From an uncultured beta proteobacterium (GTDB lineage Bacteria; Pseudomonadota; Gammaproteobacteria; Burkholderiales; Burkholderiaceae_C): 64,000 nucleotides of DNA. The notes under the pieces are model-generated. The model was not told the origin of the DNA. It did not search any database and was given only the letters and a program-made list of their open reading frames with translations. Both the position numbers and the translations under genes were made by a program. Location: the NCBI GenBank assembly GCA_903823025.1, contig CAIJRK010000087.1, positions 23,718 to 87,717 on the forward strand, given 5' to 3'. This document shows, piece by piece, positions 9,348 through 17,965 of the stretch; position 1 is the stretch's first letter; each line of letters begins with the position of its first letter.

Positions 9348-10066
9348 GGCATCAACCCGGCGTCCTGATCGTTGAAGATGAATCGGCCATTGCGGAGTTG
9401 ATTGCTGTCAATCTGCGTCACAGCGGGTTTCGCCCGACTTGGGCGATGGACAGCGCCACAGCCCAGCGCGAGCTGGATGCGGTGTTGCCGGATGTCATTT
9501 TGCTGGACTGGATGCTGCCGGGTGAAAGTGGCTTGTTACTGGCCAAACGCTGGCGCGCCAACCCTCGCACAAAAGATGTGCCCATCATCATGCTGACAGC
9601 CCGGGGTGATGAGTCAGACCGGGTTGCAGGTTTGGATGCCGGGGCTGACGATTACATTGCCAAACCGTTTTCGACCAAAGAGCTATTGGCCCGAATTCGT
9701 GCGGTGCTCAGACGACGTGCACCGGAGCAGGTCAGCGGCGTGGTGTCGATTGGCGCCTTGTCTCTGGATGCCTCCACTTACCGTGTTTCGTTCAATGAAC
9801 AGATGCTCAAACTCGGCCCTACCGAGTTCAAACTGCTGCATTACTTTATGAGTCATGCAGAGCGGGTTCATAGCCGCTCGCAACTGCTCGACAAAGTGTG
9901 GGGCGACCATGTGTTCATTGAAGAGCGCACGGTCGATGTTCATGTGAAGCGACTTCGAGAGGCCTTGGGTTTGATTGCCGGACAAATGATCGAAACCGTG
10001 CGAGGTGCTGGTTATCGCTTGACGGCTCAGTCAGCGTTAGCCTCAGTGCCATCGCCCCGTGTTTGA
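9344..10066 (+). CDS. phoB: Phosphate regulon response regulator PhoB
   Basis: This 240-residue OmpR-family transcription activator binds Pho boxes when phosphorylated. The receiver domain has the acidic pair ED at residues 11-12, the phosphoacceptor Asp55 in VILLDWMLPG, and a conserved Thr/Lys (MLTARG, AKPFSTKEL). The C-terminal winged helix has FKLLHYFMSHAERVHSR and ERTVDVHVKRLR. It is translationally coupled to phoU. Its probable targets in this window are the two Pho boxes near 4.7 kb. Confidence 0.96.
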   Translation: MRHQPGVLIVEDESAIAELIAVNLRHSGFRPTWAMDSATAQRELDAVLPDVILLDWMLPGESGLLLAKRWRANPRTKDVPIIMLTARGDESDRVAGLDAGADDYIAKPFSTKELLARIRAVLRRRAPEQVSGVVSIGALSLDASTYRVSFNEQMLKLGPTEFKLLHYFMSHAERVHSRSQLLDKVWGDHVFIEERTVDVHVKRLREALGLIAGQMIETVRGAGYRLTAQSALASVPSPRV

Positions 10067-10111
10067 TTTGATGAGACGAATCAACGCTTTATCTGGCGTT
10101 GTCATTTGAGC

Positions 10112-11485
10112 ATGTTCTGGCGGTTTTTTTTGTTTGTCGTCTGCCAGTTCGCTGGTGGCTTGATAGGCTGGTACTTGGCCTTGCCCGTTCCTGCTGGCAT
10201 TGGCGCTTTGGTCGGCATGGGGCTAGGCGGGATAAGTTGGTTTTTACTTGATCTCTACCGTGCTAAACAATTTTTGCGCTGGCTGCGCATCGGCGAAACC
10301 TCGACAGTATGCGTGTGCAATGGCCTGTGGGGTGAGGCCTCGGCTCGCGTCAAGCGCCTGGTTCGCAGCCGGGAACAAATGACGCGAGACAGCCAACAAC
10401 AGTTAAAAGACTTTTTGGCGGCGTTTCAGGCATCCCCTAACGGGGTAGTTCTGTTGGATTCTCAAGGGCAGATTGAATGGTTCAACCAAATGGCAGCGAC
10501 GCATTTTGGTTTTGATGCCCAGCGCGACATGCGCCAGCAAATCGGTAACCTGGTTCGTGACCCTGGGTTTGCAAGCTATTTTTCAAGTCACGACTATCGG
10601 CGTGAACTCATCATGCGGGGGCGTGAAAACACGCCCGCCAGACCGGTCAAATTATCAGTTCATCTGCATCCTTATGGCGAAGGAAAACAGATGTTGCTCA
10701 CGCGCGATGTCACTGCCATGGAGCAGGCAGAGGCCATGCGTCGTGACTTTATCGCCAATGTATCGCACGAAATTCGTACCCCTCTGACGGTCTTGGCCGG
10801 GTTTGTGGAGACCTTACAAACCTTGCCTTTGGATGAGCAGGATCGTCAGCGCTATCTGGCTTTGATGGCTTTGCAGGCAGAGCGCATTCAGACGCTGGTG
10901 AGTGACTTGCTCACGTTGTCACGCCTGGAGGGAAGTCCGCCGCCGGGTGATGCAAACTGGGTGTGCGTCCCCACGCTTATGTGCGAAATTGAACAAGAGG
11001 GACGGGCTTTATCAGCTGCACTCAGTACGAGCCCGGATCAGTTGCACACCCTCGAATTTGAGTCGCTGCTGACCGTAGAAATCGCGGGTATCCGGCATGA
11101 GTTACTCAGTGCCATGAGCAATCTAGTCGCCAATGCCATCCGCTACACCCCGCCAGGCGGCCACATTTCTGTTCGGACGCTTTTAATGCCGGACGGGCGT
11201 GCCAAGTTTTCAGTGTCCGATACAGGGCTTGGTATTGCCCCTGAACATTTGCCCCGGTTAACCGAACGTTTTTACCGGGTTGACCCCAGCCGTTCGCGCG
11301 ACACGGGCGGCACGGGACTCGGTTTGGCGATTGTCAAGCATGTGGCACAACGCCACGGTGCCGAGTTAAAAATTGAAAGTACGCTAGGCAAAGGCTCTGT
11401 CTTTTCAATAATTTTCCCGACCAGTCGGCTGCACCCCATACCGGGGGCAGCGCATGAAGGCCATCTTTTATCGCTTAATGGGTAG
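10112..11485 (+). CDS. phoR: Phosphate regulon sensor histidine kinase PhoR
   Basis: This membrane histidine kinase of about 457 residues phosphorylates PhoB. Two N-terminal membrane helices are followed by a PAS domain (FLAAFQASPNGVVLLD...), then the H-box HEIRTPLTVLAGF, the N-box NLVANAIRYTPPGG and the G boxes DTGLGI and GGTGLGLAI. The start is uncertain: the frame offers a TTG at 10106 and an ATG at 10112, neither with a clear ribosome site. An open frame begins only at about 10067. Its 3' end overlaps the convergent hydrolase gene by 11 bases, so the two transcripts are antisense at their ends. Confidence 0.93.
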   Translation: MFWRFFLFVVCQFAGGLIGWYLALPVPAGIGALVGMGLGGISWFLLDLYRAKQFLRWLRIGETSTVCVCNGLWGEASARVKRLVRSREQMTRDSQQQLKDFLAAFQASPNGVVLLDSQGQIEWFNQMAATHFGFDAQRDMRQQIGNLVRDPGFASYFSSHDYRRELIMRGRENTPARPVKLSVHLHPYGEGKQMLLTRDVTAMEQAEAMRRDFIANVSHEIRTPLTVLAGFVETLQTLPLDEQDRQRYLALMALQAERIQTLVSDLLTLSRLEGSPPPGDANWVCVPTLMCEIEQEGRALSAALSTSPDQLHTLEFESLLTVEIAGIRHELLSAMSNLVANAIRYTPPGGHISVRTLLMPDGRAKFSVSDTGLGIAPEHLPRLTERFYRVDPSRSRDTGGTGLGLAIVKHVAQRHGAELKIESTLGKGSVFSIIFPTSRLHPIPGAAHEGHLLSLNG

Positions 11486-12389
11486 GCACAATTTCAACTA
11501 AATTGTTATAGATATCAATTCGTTTGTCATACAAGGGAATCGTCGTGCCATTGACGCGGTTGCTCACAAGCTTGCTTAAATCGACATCGGCGATGACGAT
11601 TTGCTCCATATTGGCAACCCCTTCAGCAGCAATGCCATCCCGTGCAAACGGAAAGTCAGAGGGGGTAATGATGGCAGCTTGTCCAAAATGAAGTCCCAAG
11701 CCTTCGACGGCCAAGTTGCCCACTGTTCCGGTTACCGCCACATAGACTTGATTCTCAATAGCACGCGCATGACAACAGTAGCGAACCCGCCAAAATCCTT
11801 GTTTATCGTCGGTACACGACGGGACAAAAATAATGTCAGCACCCTGTTCGCAAACCATGCGCGAGAGTTCGGGAAACTCAATGTCGTAGCAAATCAGGAT
11901 ACTGATACGGCCATACGGCGTGTCAAACACTCTTAAGTTATGACCTGGATCACCCTTCCACTTCTCTTTTTCCCAGCGGGTGAGGTGAATTTTGTCTTGG
12001 GTAAACACCTTGCCCTCGGGTGTGAAAAGATAGGCGGTGTTGAGCAATTTTCCATCGGTAATCGTGGGATGACTGCCGCCGATGATATGGACGTTCCAGT
12101 GCGCGGCGAGTTCCTGAAATAAGGCGATGTAGCGGCTGGTGTAGTCGTGCATTTTGCGCACGGCTTGCCCCAAGTCGCTGGTATCCATGAACGACAGCAA
12201 TTGGGTGGTGAAAATTTCCGGAAACATCACAAACTGCGGCTTGTAATCTCCCGCCGCCTTCATGACGAACCGAACCTGATTTTCAAAACCATCCCAGTCA
12301 TCAATCGAGCGCAGAAGGTACTGCACGGCGGCAATGCGTACCGTGGTTTGTTTGGGTTTGTGTGCGGGTTCTTGCGCGAGGTTGGTCAT
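11475..12389 (-). CDS. Carbon-nitrogen hydrolase (nitrilase superfamily)
   Basis: This 304-residue cytosolic amidase-like enzyme of the nitrilase superfamily carries the Glu-Lys-Cys triad: Glu in MFPEIFTTQ, Lys in QDKIHLTRWE and Cys in LICYDIEFPE. The substrate is unknown. It starts 2 bases after the stop of the upstream GNAT gene, so the two are one operon. In other bacteria a GNAT domain and this branch of nitrilase occur as one fused protein, and this pair looks like the split form. The 3' end overlaps phoR by 11 bases. Confidence 0.9.
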   Translation of the reverse strand: MTNLAQEPAHKPKQTTVRIAAVQYLLRSIDDWDGFENQVRFVMKAAGDYKPQFVMFPEIFTTQLLSFMDTSDLGQAVRKMHDYTSRYIALFQELAAHWNVHIIGGSHPTITDGKLLNTAYLFTPEGKVFTQDKIHLTRWEKEKWKGDPGHNLRVFDTPYGRISILICYDIEFPELSRMVCEQGADIIFVPSCTDDKQGFWRVRYCCHARAIENQVYVAVTGTVGNLAVEGLGLHFGQAAIITPSDFPFARDGIAAEGVANMEQIVIADVDLSKLVSNRVNGTTIPLYDKRIDIYNNLVEIVPTH

Positions 12390-12391
12390 GG

Positions 12392-13066
12392 TTATGTGGT
12401 TGATTTGATGCGTTCAAGCGTTGAATGTTGCAGGATTGTTCTTTTTTCGGGGTCGTAGTCGGGGTTAATCCAGACAATCAGGGAGGCTTGACCACAGGAC
12501 TCTTTGTCCTCGGGCAAGTAGTCGTTCATTATTCCGCAGTAGCGAAAGTTCTCGCGCAACTGAAAGCTGAGAACCGGATCAGTCAGGTCGCCCCACAATA
12601 CTTTTTTTGCATAAAACTCCACAGACATTTCATGCGACAAGGTGTGATAACCCGGCAATCGGCCACAGGCGATGATGCGACGCAGGTTAAGTTGCTTGCA
12701 AAGCTTGCGCCGCCCTTCGTACAAGGCATGGCCCAGTCGTTTGCCTCGCAGGCGAGGATCTACAAAAACCTCGGCACCATACAAAGTAAAACCTGCCGGG
12801 TTGTGGGTGTTGAACGTACCAGCTGCCGTAATTTCTTTCCAGCTGTGCTCTTCAGCCCATTCATCCCACAAAATAACCAGTGAACTAGCGCAGCCCACCA
12901 GACGATCACCAAGGACGGCGACGAGTTGTCCCTCCGGGAAAACCTCTAGCTGATGGGCCAGTTGGTCGCGCTTCCAAGGCTCAATGGACGGATAAACATC
13001 CGCTTGTAGTTTGAGCAAAGCATCAATATCAGTTGAATGTGTGGGTCGAACAAGAAGTTTTTTCAT
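12392..13066 (-). CDS. GNAT family N-acetyltransferase
   Basis: This 224-residue acetyltransferase has the N-terminal fold start LLVRPTHSTDIDALLKLQ and the acetyl-CoA-binding motif A around VDPRLRGKRLGHALYEGRR (R-x-x-G-x-G/A pattern). The C-terminal part, with NDYLPEDKES, resembles the GNAT portion of GNAT-nitrilase fusions. It sits between the membrane glycosyltransferase-like gene (38 bases upstream) and the hydrolase (2 bases downstream). The acceptor is unknown; a role in modifying or recycling an acylated small amine or amide is possible. Confidence 0.85.
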   Translation of the reverse strand: MKKLLVRPTHSTDIDALLKLQADVYPSIEPWKRDQLAHQLEVFPEGQLVAVLGDRLVGCASSLVILWDEWAEEHSWKEITAAGTFNTHNPAGFTLYGAEVFVDPRLRGKRLGHALYEGRRKLCKQLNLRRIIACGRLPGYHTLSHEMSVEFYAKKVLWGDLTDPVLSFQLRENFRYCGIMNDYLPEDKESCGQASLIVWINPDYDPEKRTILQHSTLERIKSTT

Positions 13067-13104
13067 GTGGAAATAGGAGTACGTGAACCTGATCTGCGTA
13101 TGTT

Positions 13105-14832
13105 TTACGAACCTGTTTTATTTTTACGTTTGTAAATTAATAAAGTTTCGTTTCGATCAGACGGGTGACGCATTGAGCTGTGAAAAGTCCATTTTGCAAG
13201 ATCAACCGAGTTTGTTGCTGGGCTTATGGCATCTTTGTCCGCGATCAGCCAAGGGCAATGGTCTTGTGCGCGCAGGGGCGTGAGTACTAAATCGCCATGA
13301 AATTGAAAGGCCGCAATTTGGGCGCGGCTCAAACCATATGTCTCGACGCAGCGAGGTTGATGCTGCATGATGATCATTGTGCGGTGCACGAGAGGGGCGT
13401 AGCTTCGGGCGAAATCAAGCAGCGGCAGCCACAAAGTCATCAGCAGCAGCCAGCATAGCGTTGCCCCGCCCGCTGGCAAAACCAGGCTTTTCCAGATAGC
13501 GGTGCGGTGTCGGCCAACCCGCCATTTCACCAGCCAGGCCCAAGCCAGGGTCGCGGCCACGGCGATTAAAAAAGGCAGGAAAGAGAAGCTGTGTTCAAAC
13601 CCTGGCGCTAATCGTGCAACGTTGGCCGCAGGTTGCGCCGGGATGCCGGTTTGCATGGCAATCCAGATGACCCAGACAATCAAGGCGCCCCCCGAGAAAA
13701 ATAACAAGGTAAACCAGTCAACCAAGGCGGCCACACTGCGGCCCAAGGTCGGCAGCGCAAAGGCGGAGAGTGCAGCCAGCGCGGGCAGCGCCAATAACAA
13801 AGAGCGATCAGCTGACCCGGTGGTTAAGGTGGCCCCTATCGCAACACCTGCAAACAACAAGGGCAACGCCAGATGCCGACTCGGTGTGCTGCCCCGAATT
13901 AACTGACGCCGCCAGCGCCACAGTGTCCAGAGTGCCAGCGGCCAGGCCGGCCAGGTAAACCACAAAAGCAAGCGCCCCAAACTGTGCCAGTCACTCCCTG
14001 ACGCCGGCAAGGTAATGCGCCAACGCCACAAACCCAGCCCAACCGACAGTAAGGCCACCAGCAGGGTCAGCAGCGCGATGCCAACAACCCACCCGCGCAT
14101 ATGCGTAGGTTGACCAGACACCGGGGAGCGATCCAGCAGATGAATAACAGCCCCGCCAACGCCAAGTAGCGCGGCCATGGTTGGCGCGCCAGACAAGGCG
14201 AGTCCAGTCAAGCCAATCATGCTACTGATGGCTGGCGTGAGGGTGCGGTAAGGCAAAGCGGCAAATGCATAAAAAGACAAAGCCGTGAAGCAGAGTTGGG
14301 CTAGCGCAGGCGTGGTTTCGTGCGATAACTGAGCCAGACCCAGACAGGCCATAAAGGCTAGCAAGCCACCATCAGCCAAGGCACGCGCATAGTCAGACGG
14401 ATGCGCCTCTCCGCCGAAGGCAAACGCTACAGGCTGTGCCTCGGGGCTGCGTGCCAGGTAATAAGTGCCATACCAAGTGGCAAACAACGTCAGGATTAGC
14501 AGTCCTATAAAAGGAATACGGGCAGCCAGGTCGGGGGTGAGCCAAGGGGCAAGTTGTATGGCCCAAGCGCCCAGCCAATAAGGGAGTAGGGCGTCAACCG
14601 CAGGCACAAGCCCCAACAATTGCGGTGTGAACCAGCTGGTGTCACCGCGCGCTAATTCAGCCATGTAGCCAAACGACGTGATGTCGGCATTTTTCCAGGG
14701 GCCACGGCCAATAAAGCCTGCCAGCACATAGGTGGTACAAAGCAAGAGCAGAACCCAGCGTGGCAAACGGTGCACGGCACTTTGGGCCACGATAGCAGGA
14801 GTTGTTTGATTCACGCGCGGCGATGCTGACAA
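13105..14832 (-). CDS. Polytopic inner-membrane protein, GT-C glycosyltransferase-like (ArnT/PMT type)
   Basis: This 575-residue protein has roughly twelve hydrophobic segments. The first periplasmic loop has GRGPWKNADITSFGYMAELA, like the acidic loop of ArnT/dolichyl-mannosyltransferase-type enzymes that use a lipid-linked sugar donor. A soluble C-terminal tail of about 90 residues follows (QHQPRCVETYGLS...). The family call rests on overall pattern, not on a unique motif. No other envelope-modifying genes adjoin it. It starts 80 bases after the rpmE2 stop, beyond a terminator, and so probably has its own promoter. Confidence 0.65.
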   Translation of the reverse strand: MSASPRVNQTTPAIVAQSAVHRLPRWVLLLLCTTYVLAGFIGRGPWKNADITSFGYMAELARGDTSWFTPQLLGLVPAVDALLPYWLGAWAIQLAPWLTPDLAARIPFIGLLILTLFATWYGTYYLARSPEAQPVAFAFGGEAHPSDYARALADGGLLAFMACLGLAQLSHETTPALAQLCFTALSFYAFAALPYRTLTPAISSMIGLTGLALSGAPTMAALLGVGGAVIHLLDRSPVSGQPTHMRGWVVGIALLTLLVALLSVGLGLWRWRITLPASGSDWHSLGRLLLWFTWPAWPLALWTLWRWRRQLIRGSTPSRHLALPLLFAGVAIGATLTTGSADRSLLLALPALAALSAFALPTLGRSVAALVDWFTLLFFSGGALIVWVIWIAMQTGIPAQPAANVARLAPGFEHSFSFLPFLIAVAATLAWAWLVKWRVGRHRTAIWKSLVLPAGGATLCWLLLMTLWLPLLDFARSYAPLVHRTMIIMQHQPRCVETYGLSRAQIAAFQFHGDLVLTPLRAQDHCPWLIADKDAISPATNSVDLAKWTFHSSMRHPSDRNETLLIYKRKNKTGS

Positions 14833-14860
14833 AAGTAAAAAGTGATTTTTAAATCAAAGA

Positions 14861-14892
14861 AAAAGGCAGCGCGGAAACCCGGGCTGCCTTTT
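14861..14892 (-). terminator. Rho-independent terminator after rpmE2
   Basis: The arms AAAAGGCAGC (14861-14870) and GCTGCCTTTT (14883-14892) form a 10-bp stem with a 12-base loop. On the minus strand the descending arm ends in TTTTTCTTTG. It separates rpmE2 from the membrane-protein gene that follows. Confidence 0.8.
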
Positions 14893-14911
14893 GTATGAAG
14901 CGGTTGCTTAT

Positions 14912-15208
14912 TTATTCAGCAGCAACTTCTGGAACTTCTGCGGCTGGTGTTGCAGCTGTTTTGGTCTTGCCAAAACGGTTGCGGAAACGCTCAACACGAC
15001 CACCCATGTTGTCCACAGATTTTTGTGTACCCGTGTAGAAAGGATGTGACTCGCTGGAAGTTTCCAGTTTGTACAGTGGCAACTCGCGGCCATCTTCCAT
15101 CTTGATCATCTCTTTTGTGCTTGCGCATGAGCGCGTCACAAATTTGAAATTGTTGGATACATCCACGAAACAGATTTCGCGGTAATTGGGGTGAATGCCT
15201 GCTTTCAT
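14912..15208 (-). CDS. rpmE2: 50S ribosomal protein L31 type B (zinc-independent paralogue)
   Basis: This 98-residue ribosomal protein L31 starts [16 protein letters not shown] and contains [27 protein letters not shown], the L31 signature. It lacks the two CxxC pairs of the zinc-binding type A protein and has the longer insertion of type B. The Ala/Glu-rich tail is an extension. GGAGAAGAT precedes the ATG. It lies 100 bases downstream of rho. In many bacteria type B L31 is induced on zinc limitation; here it may be the only L31, which the window cannot tell. Confidence 0.93.
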   Translation of the reverse strand: MKAGIHPNYREICFVDVSNNFKFVTRSCASTKEMIKMEDGRELPLYKLETSSESHPFYTGTQKSVDNMGGRVERFRNRFGKTKTAATPAAEVPEVAAE

Positions 15209-15308
15209 ATCTTCTCCATCAGTTGCACTAGCCGCGACGAGCCCTTGTGCAAACCATTGCGCAATTCAAAGCCCGGCGTACTTGTCGCGTAAAGCGGCAG
15301 ATTATAAC

Positions 15309-16574
15309 TTAGCCACCCCGGCGCATCATGTCAAAAAACTCGCTATTGGTCTTGGTTGCGCGCATTTGCTTGAGTACCATTTCCATGGATTCGATCTCGT
15401 CCATGTTGTATAAAAACTGGCGCAAAATGCGGGTTTTTTGCAGAATTTCAGGTGCCAACAACAACTCTTCGCGACGCGTGCCGCTGCGGTTGAGCTGGAT
15501 GGACGGGAACACGCGCTTTTCGTACAAGCGACGATCCAGATGAATTTCAGAGTTACCGGTGCCTTTGAACTCTTCAAAAATCACCTCGTCCATGCGACTG
15601 CCGGTATCAATCAGCGCGGTGGCAATGATGGTCAGCGAACCGCCTTCTTCGACGTTACGGGCCGCGCCCAAAAAGCGCTTGGGCCGTTGCAGGGCGTTGG
15701 AGTCAACCCCGCCGGTTAACACTTTGCCGCTTGAGGGCACCACATTGTTGTAAGCACGTGCCAGACGGGTGATGGAATCCAGCAAGATGACCACGTCTTT
15801 TTTCAACTCAACCAGACGCTTGGCACGCTCGATCACCATCTCGGCGACGTGGACGTGGCGGGCGGCGGGTTCGTCAAAGGTAGACGCAATCACTTCGCCC
15901 TTCACGGTGCGCTGCATTTCCGTCACTTCTTCAGGACGCTCATCAATGAGCAGCACCATCATGTGGCTGTCGGGATAGTTGGCTGAAATAGCGTGGGCAA
16001 TGTGCTGCATCATCACGGTCTTGCCGCTCTTGGGCGGGGCCACCAGCAAAGCGCGTTGGCCTTTACCAATCGGGGCGATGATGTCGATGACGCGCGCGGT
16101 GATGTTTTCTTCAGTCTTGGTGTTGTCGCGTTCAAGCCGCATCTGCTCGTTGGGGAACAGCGGCGTCAGATTCTCAAACATGACCTTATGTTTGTTGTCT
16201 TCCGGCCCACCGCCATTCACCTTGTCGAGCTTGTTCAGGGCAAAGTAACGCTCGCCATCTTTGGGGGTGCGTACTTCGCCTTCAATCATGTCACCGGTAT
16301 GCAGATTAAATCGGCGTACCTGGCTGGGGCTGATGTAGATGTCGTCGGTGCTGGCGGTGTAACTGGTGTCGGGGCTGCGCAAAAAGCCAAACCCATCGGG
16401 CAAGATTTCCAGCACGCCGTCGGCAATGATTTGCTCGCCGGTACGGGCTCGTTTTTTGATGATGGCAAACATCAGCTCTTGCTTGCGCATACGGCCAGTG
16501 TTTTCAATCTCAAGCTCTTCAGCTTGCTTGAGGACTTCCGACACGTGCAGTGCCTTGAGTTCGTTTAAATGCAT
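15309..16574 (-). CDS. rho: Transcription termination factor Rho
   Basis: This 421-residue hexameric RNA helicase ends transcripts at rut sites. The N-terminal RNA-binding domain reads MHLNELK...DGFGFLRS. The ATPase core has Walker A APPKSGKT, Walker [18 protein letters not shown], and the Q- and R-loops ([20 protein letters not shown]). The 5' leader on the minus strand holds a C-rich, G-poor stretch that may serve autoregulation, and a terminator from the dcw operon lies further upstream. Length and motifs are normal. Confidence 0.97.
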   Translation of the reverse strand: MHLNELKALHVSEVLKQAEELEIENTGRMRKQELMFAIIKKRARTGEQIIADGVLEILPDGFGFLRSPDTSYTASTDDIYISPSQVRRFNLHTGDMIEGEVRTPKDGERYFALNKLDKVNGGGPEDNKHKVMFENLTPLFPNEQMRLERDNTKTEENITARVIDIIAPIGKGQRALLVAPPKSGKTVMMQHIAHAISANYPDSHMMVLLIDERPEEVTEMQRTVKGEVIASTFDEPAARHVHVAEMVIERAKRLVELKKDVVILLDSITRLARAYNNVVPSSGKVLTGGVDSNALQRPKRFLGAARNVEEGGSLTIIATALIDTGSRMDEVIFEEFKGTGNSEIHLDRRLYEKRVFPSIQLNRSGTRREELLLAPEILQKTRILRQFLYNMDEIESMEMVLKQMRATKTNSEFFDMMRRGG

Positions 16575-16606
16575 GGAATGGCCCAGAAGGGTGTTGAACG
16601 AAATAC

Positions 16607-16636
16607 GGGGGGAGGTTTGGGGGAGAGGCGGGACGG
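16607..16636 (-). promoter_or_regulatory. C-rich, G-poor leader segment upstream of rho (candidate rut site)
   Basis: On the minus strand these 30 bases are almost all C and T with A, and hold just two G residues, both in the first seven bases. They lie 33-62 bases upstream of the rho start. Rho binds such unstructured C-rich RNA, and rho genes are commonly autoregulated through their leader. Function here is inferred. Confidence 0.4.
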
Positions 16637-16715
16637 TAGCCTTAACCTCAAGGTACTAAACCGGAAACTCGAACTGACTCAGGGTGATAGTCAGCAAGTG
16701 TTTGTAATTATGACA

Positions 16716-16747
16716 GGAAAAAAGAAGCCTTGACTCAGAACCAAGGC
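16716..16747 (-). terminator. Rho-independent terminator closing the dcw/lpxC operon
   Basis: On the minus strand GCCTTG (16747-16742) pairs with CAAGGC (16732-16727) around a 9-base loop and is followed by TTCTTTTTTCC. It lies 95 bases after the small membrane-protein gene and before the rho leader, so it separates the long dcw transcript from rho. Confidence 0.8.
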
Positions 16748-16841
16748 GTAGAAAGCAAGTCAGGCCAATGAAGTCTTCCCCCGCTGACTACGGCCTCGGT
16801 CTTGAATCAGGGAACACGCAGTCGGATCAGTCTGCTGCGCG

Positions 16842-17018
16842 CTAAGCCCACTGCTGGACTATCAGCACCGCAAAAAATCCAAAGGCACTGAGCAACACCC
16901 ACTTGAGCGTGAGCAGGCCGTAGCGTTTAAAGCGCGGCTGGCCCGTGATCATAAAAAGAACAAAAGCGCCGATAGCGCTCAACAACAGCAACAAAATAAG
17001 CCAGCGGAAAAAAATCAT
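16842..17018 (-). CDS. Small membrane protein (58 residues) downstream of lpxC
   Basis: A short open frame of 58 residues begins MIFFRWLILLLLLSAIGAFV and ends QQWA. It has two hydrophobic segments (about residues 2-24 and 40-54) separated by the basic loop GQPRFKRYG, so it is a predicted two-helix inner-membrane protein with a positively charged hairpin. It starts 20 bases after the lpxC stop on the same strand and is followed by the operon terminator, which supports it as the last gene of the dcw operon. The codon pattern is coding-like. No function is known to me. Confidence 0.75.
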   Translation of the reverse strand: MIFFRWLILLLLLSAIGAFVLFMITGQPRFKRYGLLTLKWVLLSAFGFFAVLIVQQWA

Positions 17019-17037
17019 GGATCAGATTCGGCTTGGT

Positions 17038-17961
17038 TTACCAAGCCCGTGCCAGTTGTGCAAAACCCTTGGGGGCAAGATTTTCATCCTCAAAAGTCAC
17101 CACATTCCAAGCGTCGGTACGCACAAGCAACTCGCGCAGCAGTAAATTATTCAAAGCATGGCCCGACCGATGCGCGCTGTAGCTGGCCAGAAAAGGTTTG
17201 CCAATCAGGTAGAGGTCGCCCATAGCATCAAGAATTTTGTGCTTGACAAACTCGTCGCCGTAACGCAAACCCTCCACGTTCAAAATTTTGTAATCATCCA
17301 TCACGATGGCGTTGTCCAGTCCGCCGCCCAAGGCCAGACCGTTGGCGCGCATCATCTCCACGTCTTTGGTGAAGCCAAAGGTGCGGGCACGGGCAATGTC
17401 TTTGGAATACGAGCCAGTGCTCATGTCAAACACCACACGCTGTCCCGTAGCATCCACCGCCGGATGGTCAAAATTGATCTCAAAACTGAGTTTGTAGCCG
17501 TGATAGGGCGATAGCCGTGCCCACTTCTCAGCGATACCCTGCCCTTCACGCACCTCCACCGTTTTGGTCAGCTGGATGAACTGTCGGGGGGCGTTTTGCA
17601 ACGCAATACCCGCGCTTTGCAGCAAAAACACAAAGGAGGCCGCCGAGCCGTCCAGAATCGGAATTTCTTGTGCCGTCAAGTCCACGTAGAGGTTGTCAAC
17701 GCCCAAGCCCGCGCAGGCAGACATCAAGTGCTCCACCGTCAGCACCCGCACGTCGCCGTTGGACAAAGTTGAGGCTAGTCGGGTATCGCTCACGGCATAA
17801 GCTGACACCACAATCTCCACCGGTTGCGGCAGATCAATCCGCCTGAAAATAATGCCGGTGTCGGGCGGCGCCGGGCGCAGCGTGATTTCGACACGCTGGC
17901 CGCTGTGCAGCCCAACGCCAATGGCGTGGGTCAGGGTTTTAAGCGTTCGTTGCTGTAACAC
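17038..17961 (-). CDS. lpxC: UDP-3-O-acyl-N-acetylglucosamine deacetylase LpxC
   Basis: This 307-residue cytosolic zinc enzyme performs the committed step of lipid A synthesis. Motifs include GVGLHSG near the start, the zinc-ligand region [15 protein letters not shown], and [12 protein letters not shown] with [10 protein letters not shown] chose a GTG at 17961, giving [10 protein letters not shown] and the usual length of about 305; the frame is open 54 codons upstream, but that would lie inside ftsZ. It starts 4 bases after the ftsZ stop. This placement links lipopolysaccharide synthesis to the cell-division operon. Confidence 0.96.
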   Translation of the reverse strand: MLQQRTLKTLTHAIGVGLHSGQRVEITLRPAPPDTGIIFRRIDLPQPVEIVVSAYAVSDTRLASTLSNGDVRVLTVEHLMSACAGLGVDNLYVDLTAQEIPILDGSAASFVFLLQSAGIALQNAPRQFIQLTKTVEVREGQGIAEKWARLSPYHGYKLSFEINFDHPAVDATGQRVVFDMSTGSYSKDIARARTFGFTKDVEMMRANGLALGGGLDNAIVMDDYKILNVEGLRYGDEFVKHKILDAMGDLYLIGKPFLASYSAHRSGHALNNLLLRELLVRTDAWNVVTFEDENLAPKGFAQLARAW

Positions 17962-17965
17962 AGGC

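Noticed and set aside
12425..12883. Plus-strand frame of about 150 codons within the GNAT gene
   Set aside because: Antisense shadow; the minus-strand GNAT frame has start, stop and motifs in line with its neighbours.
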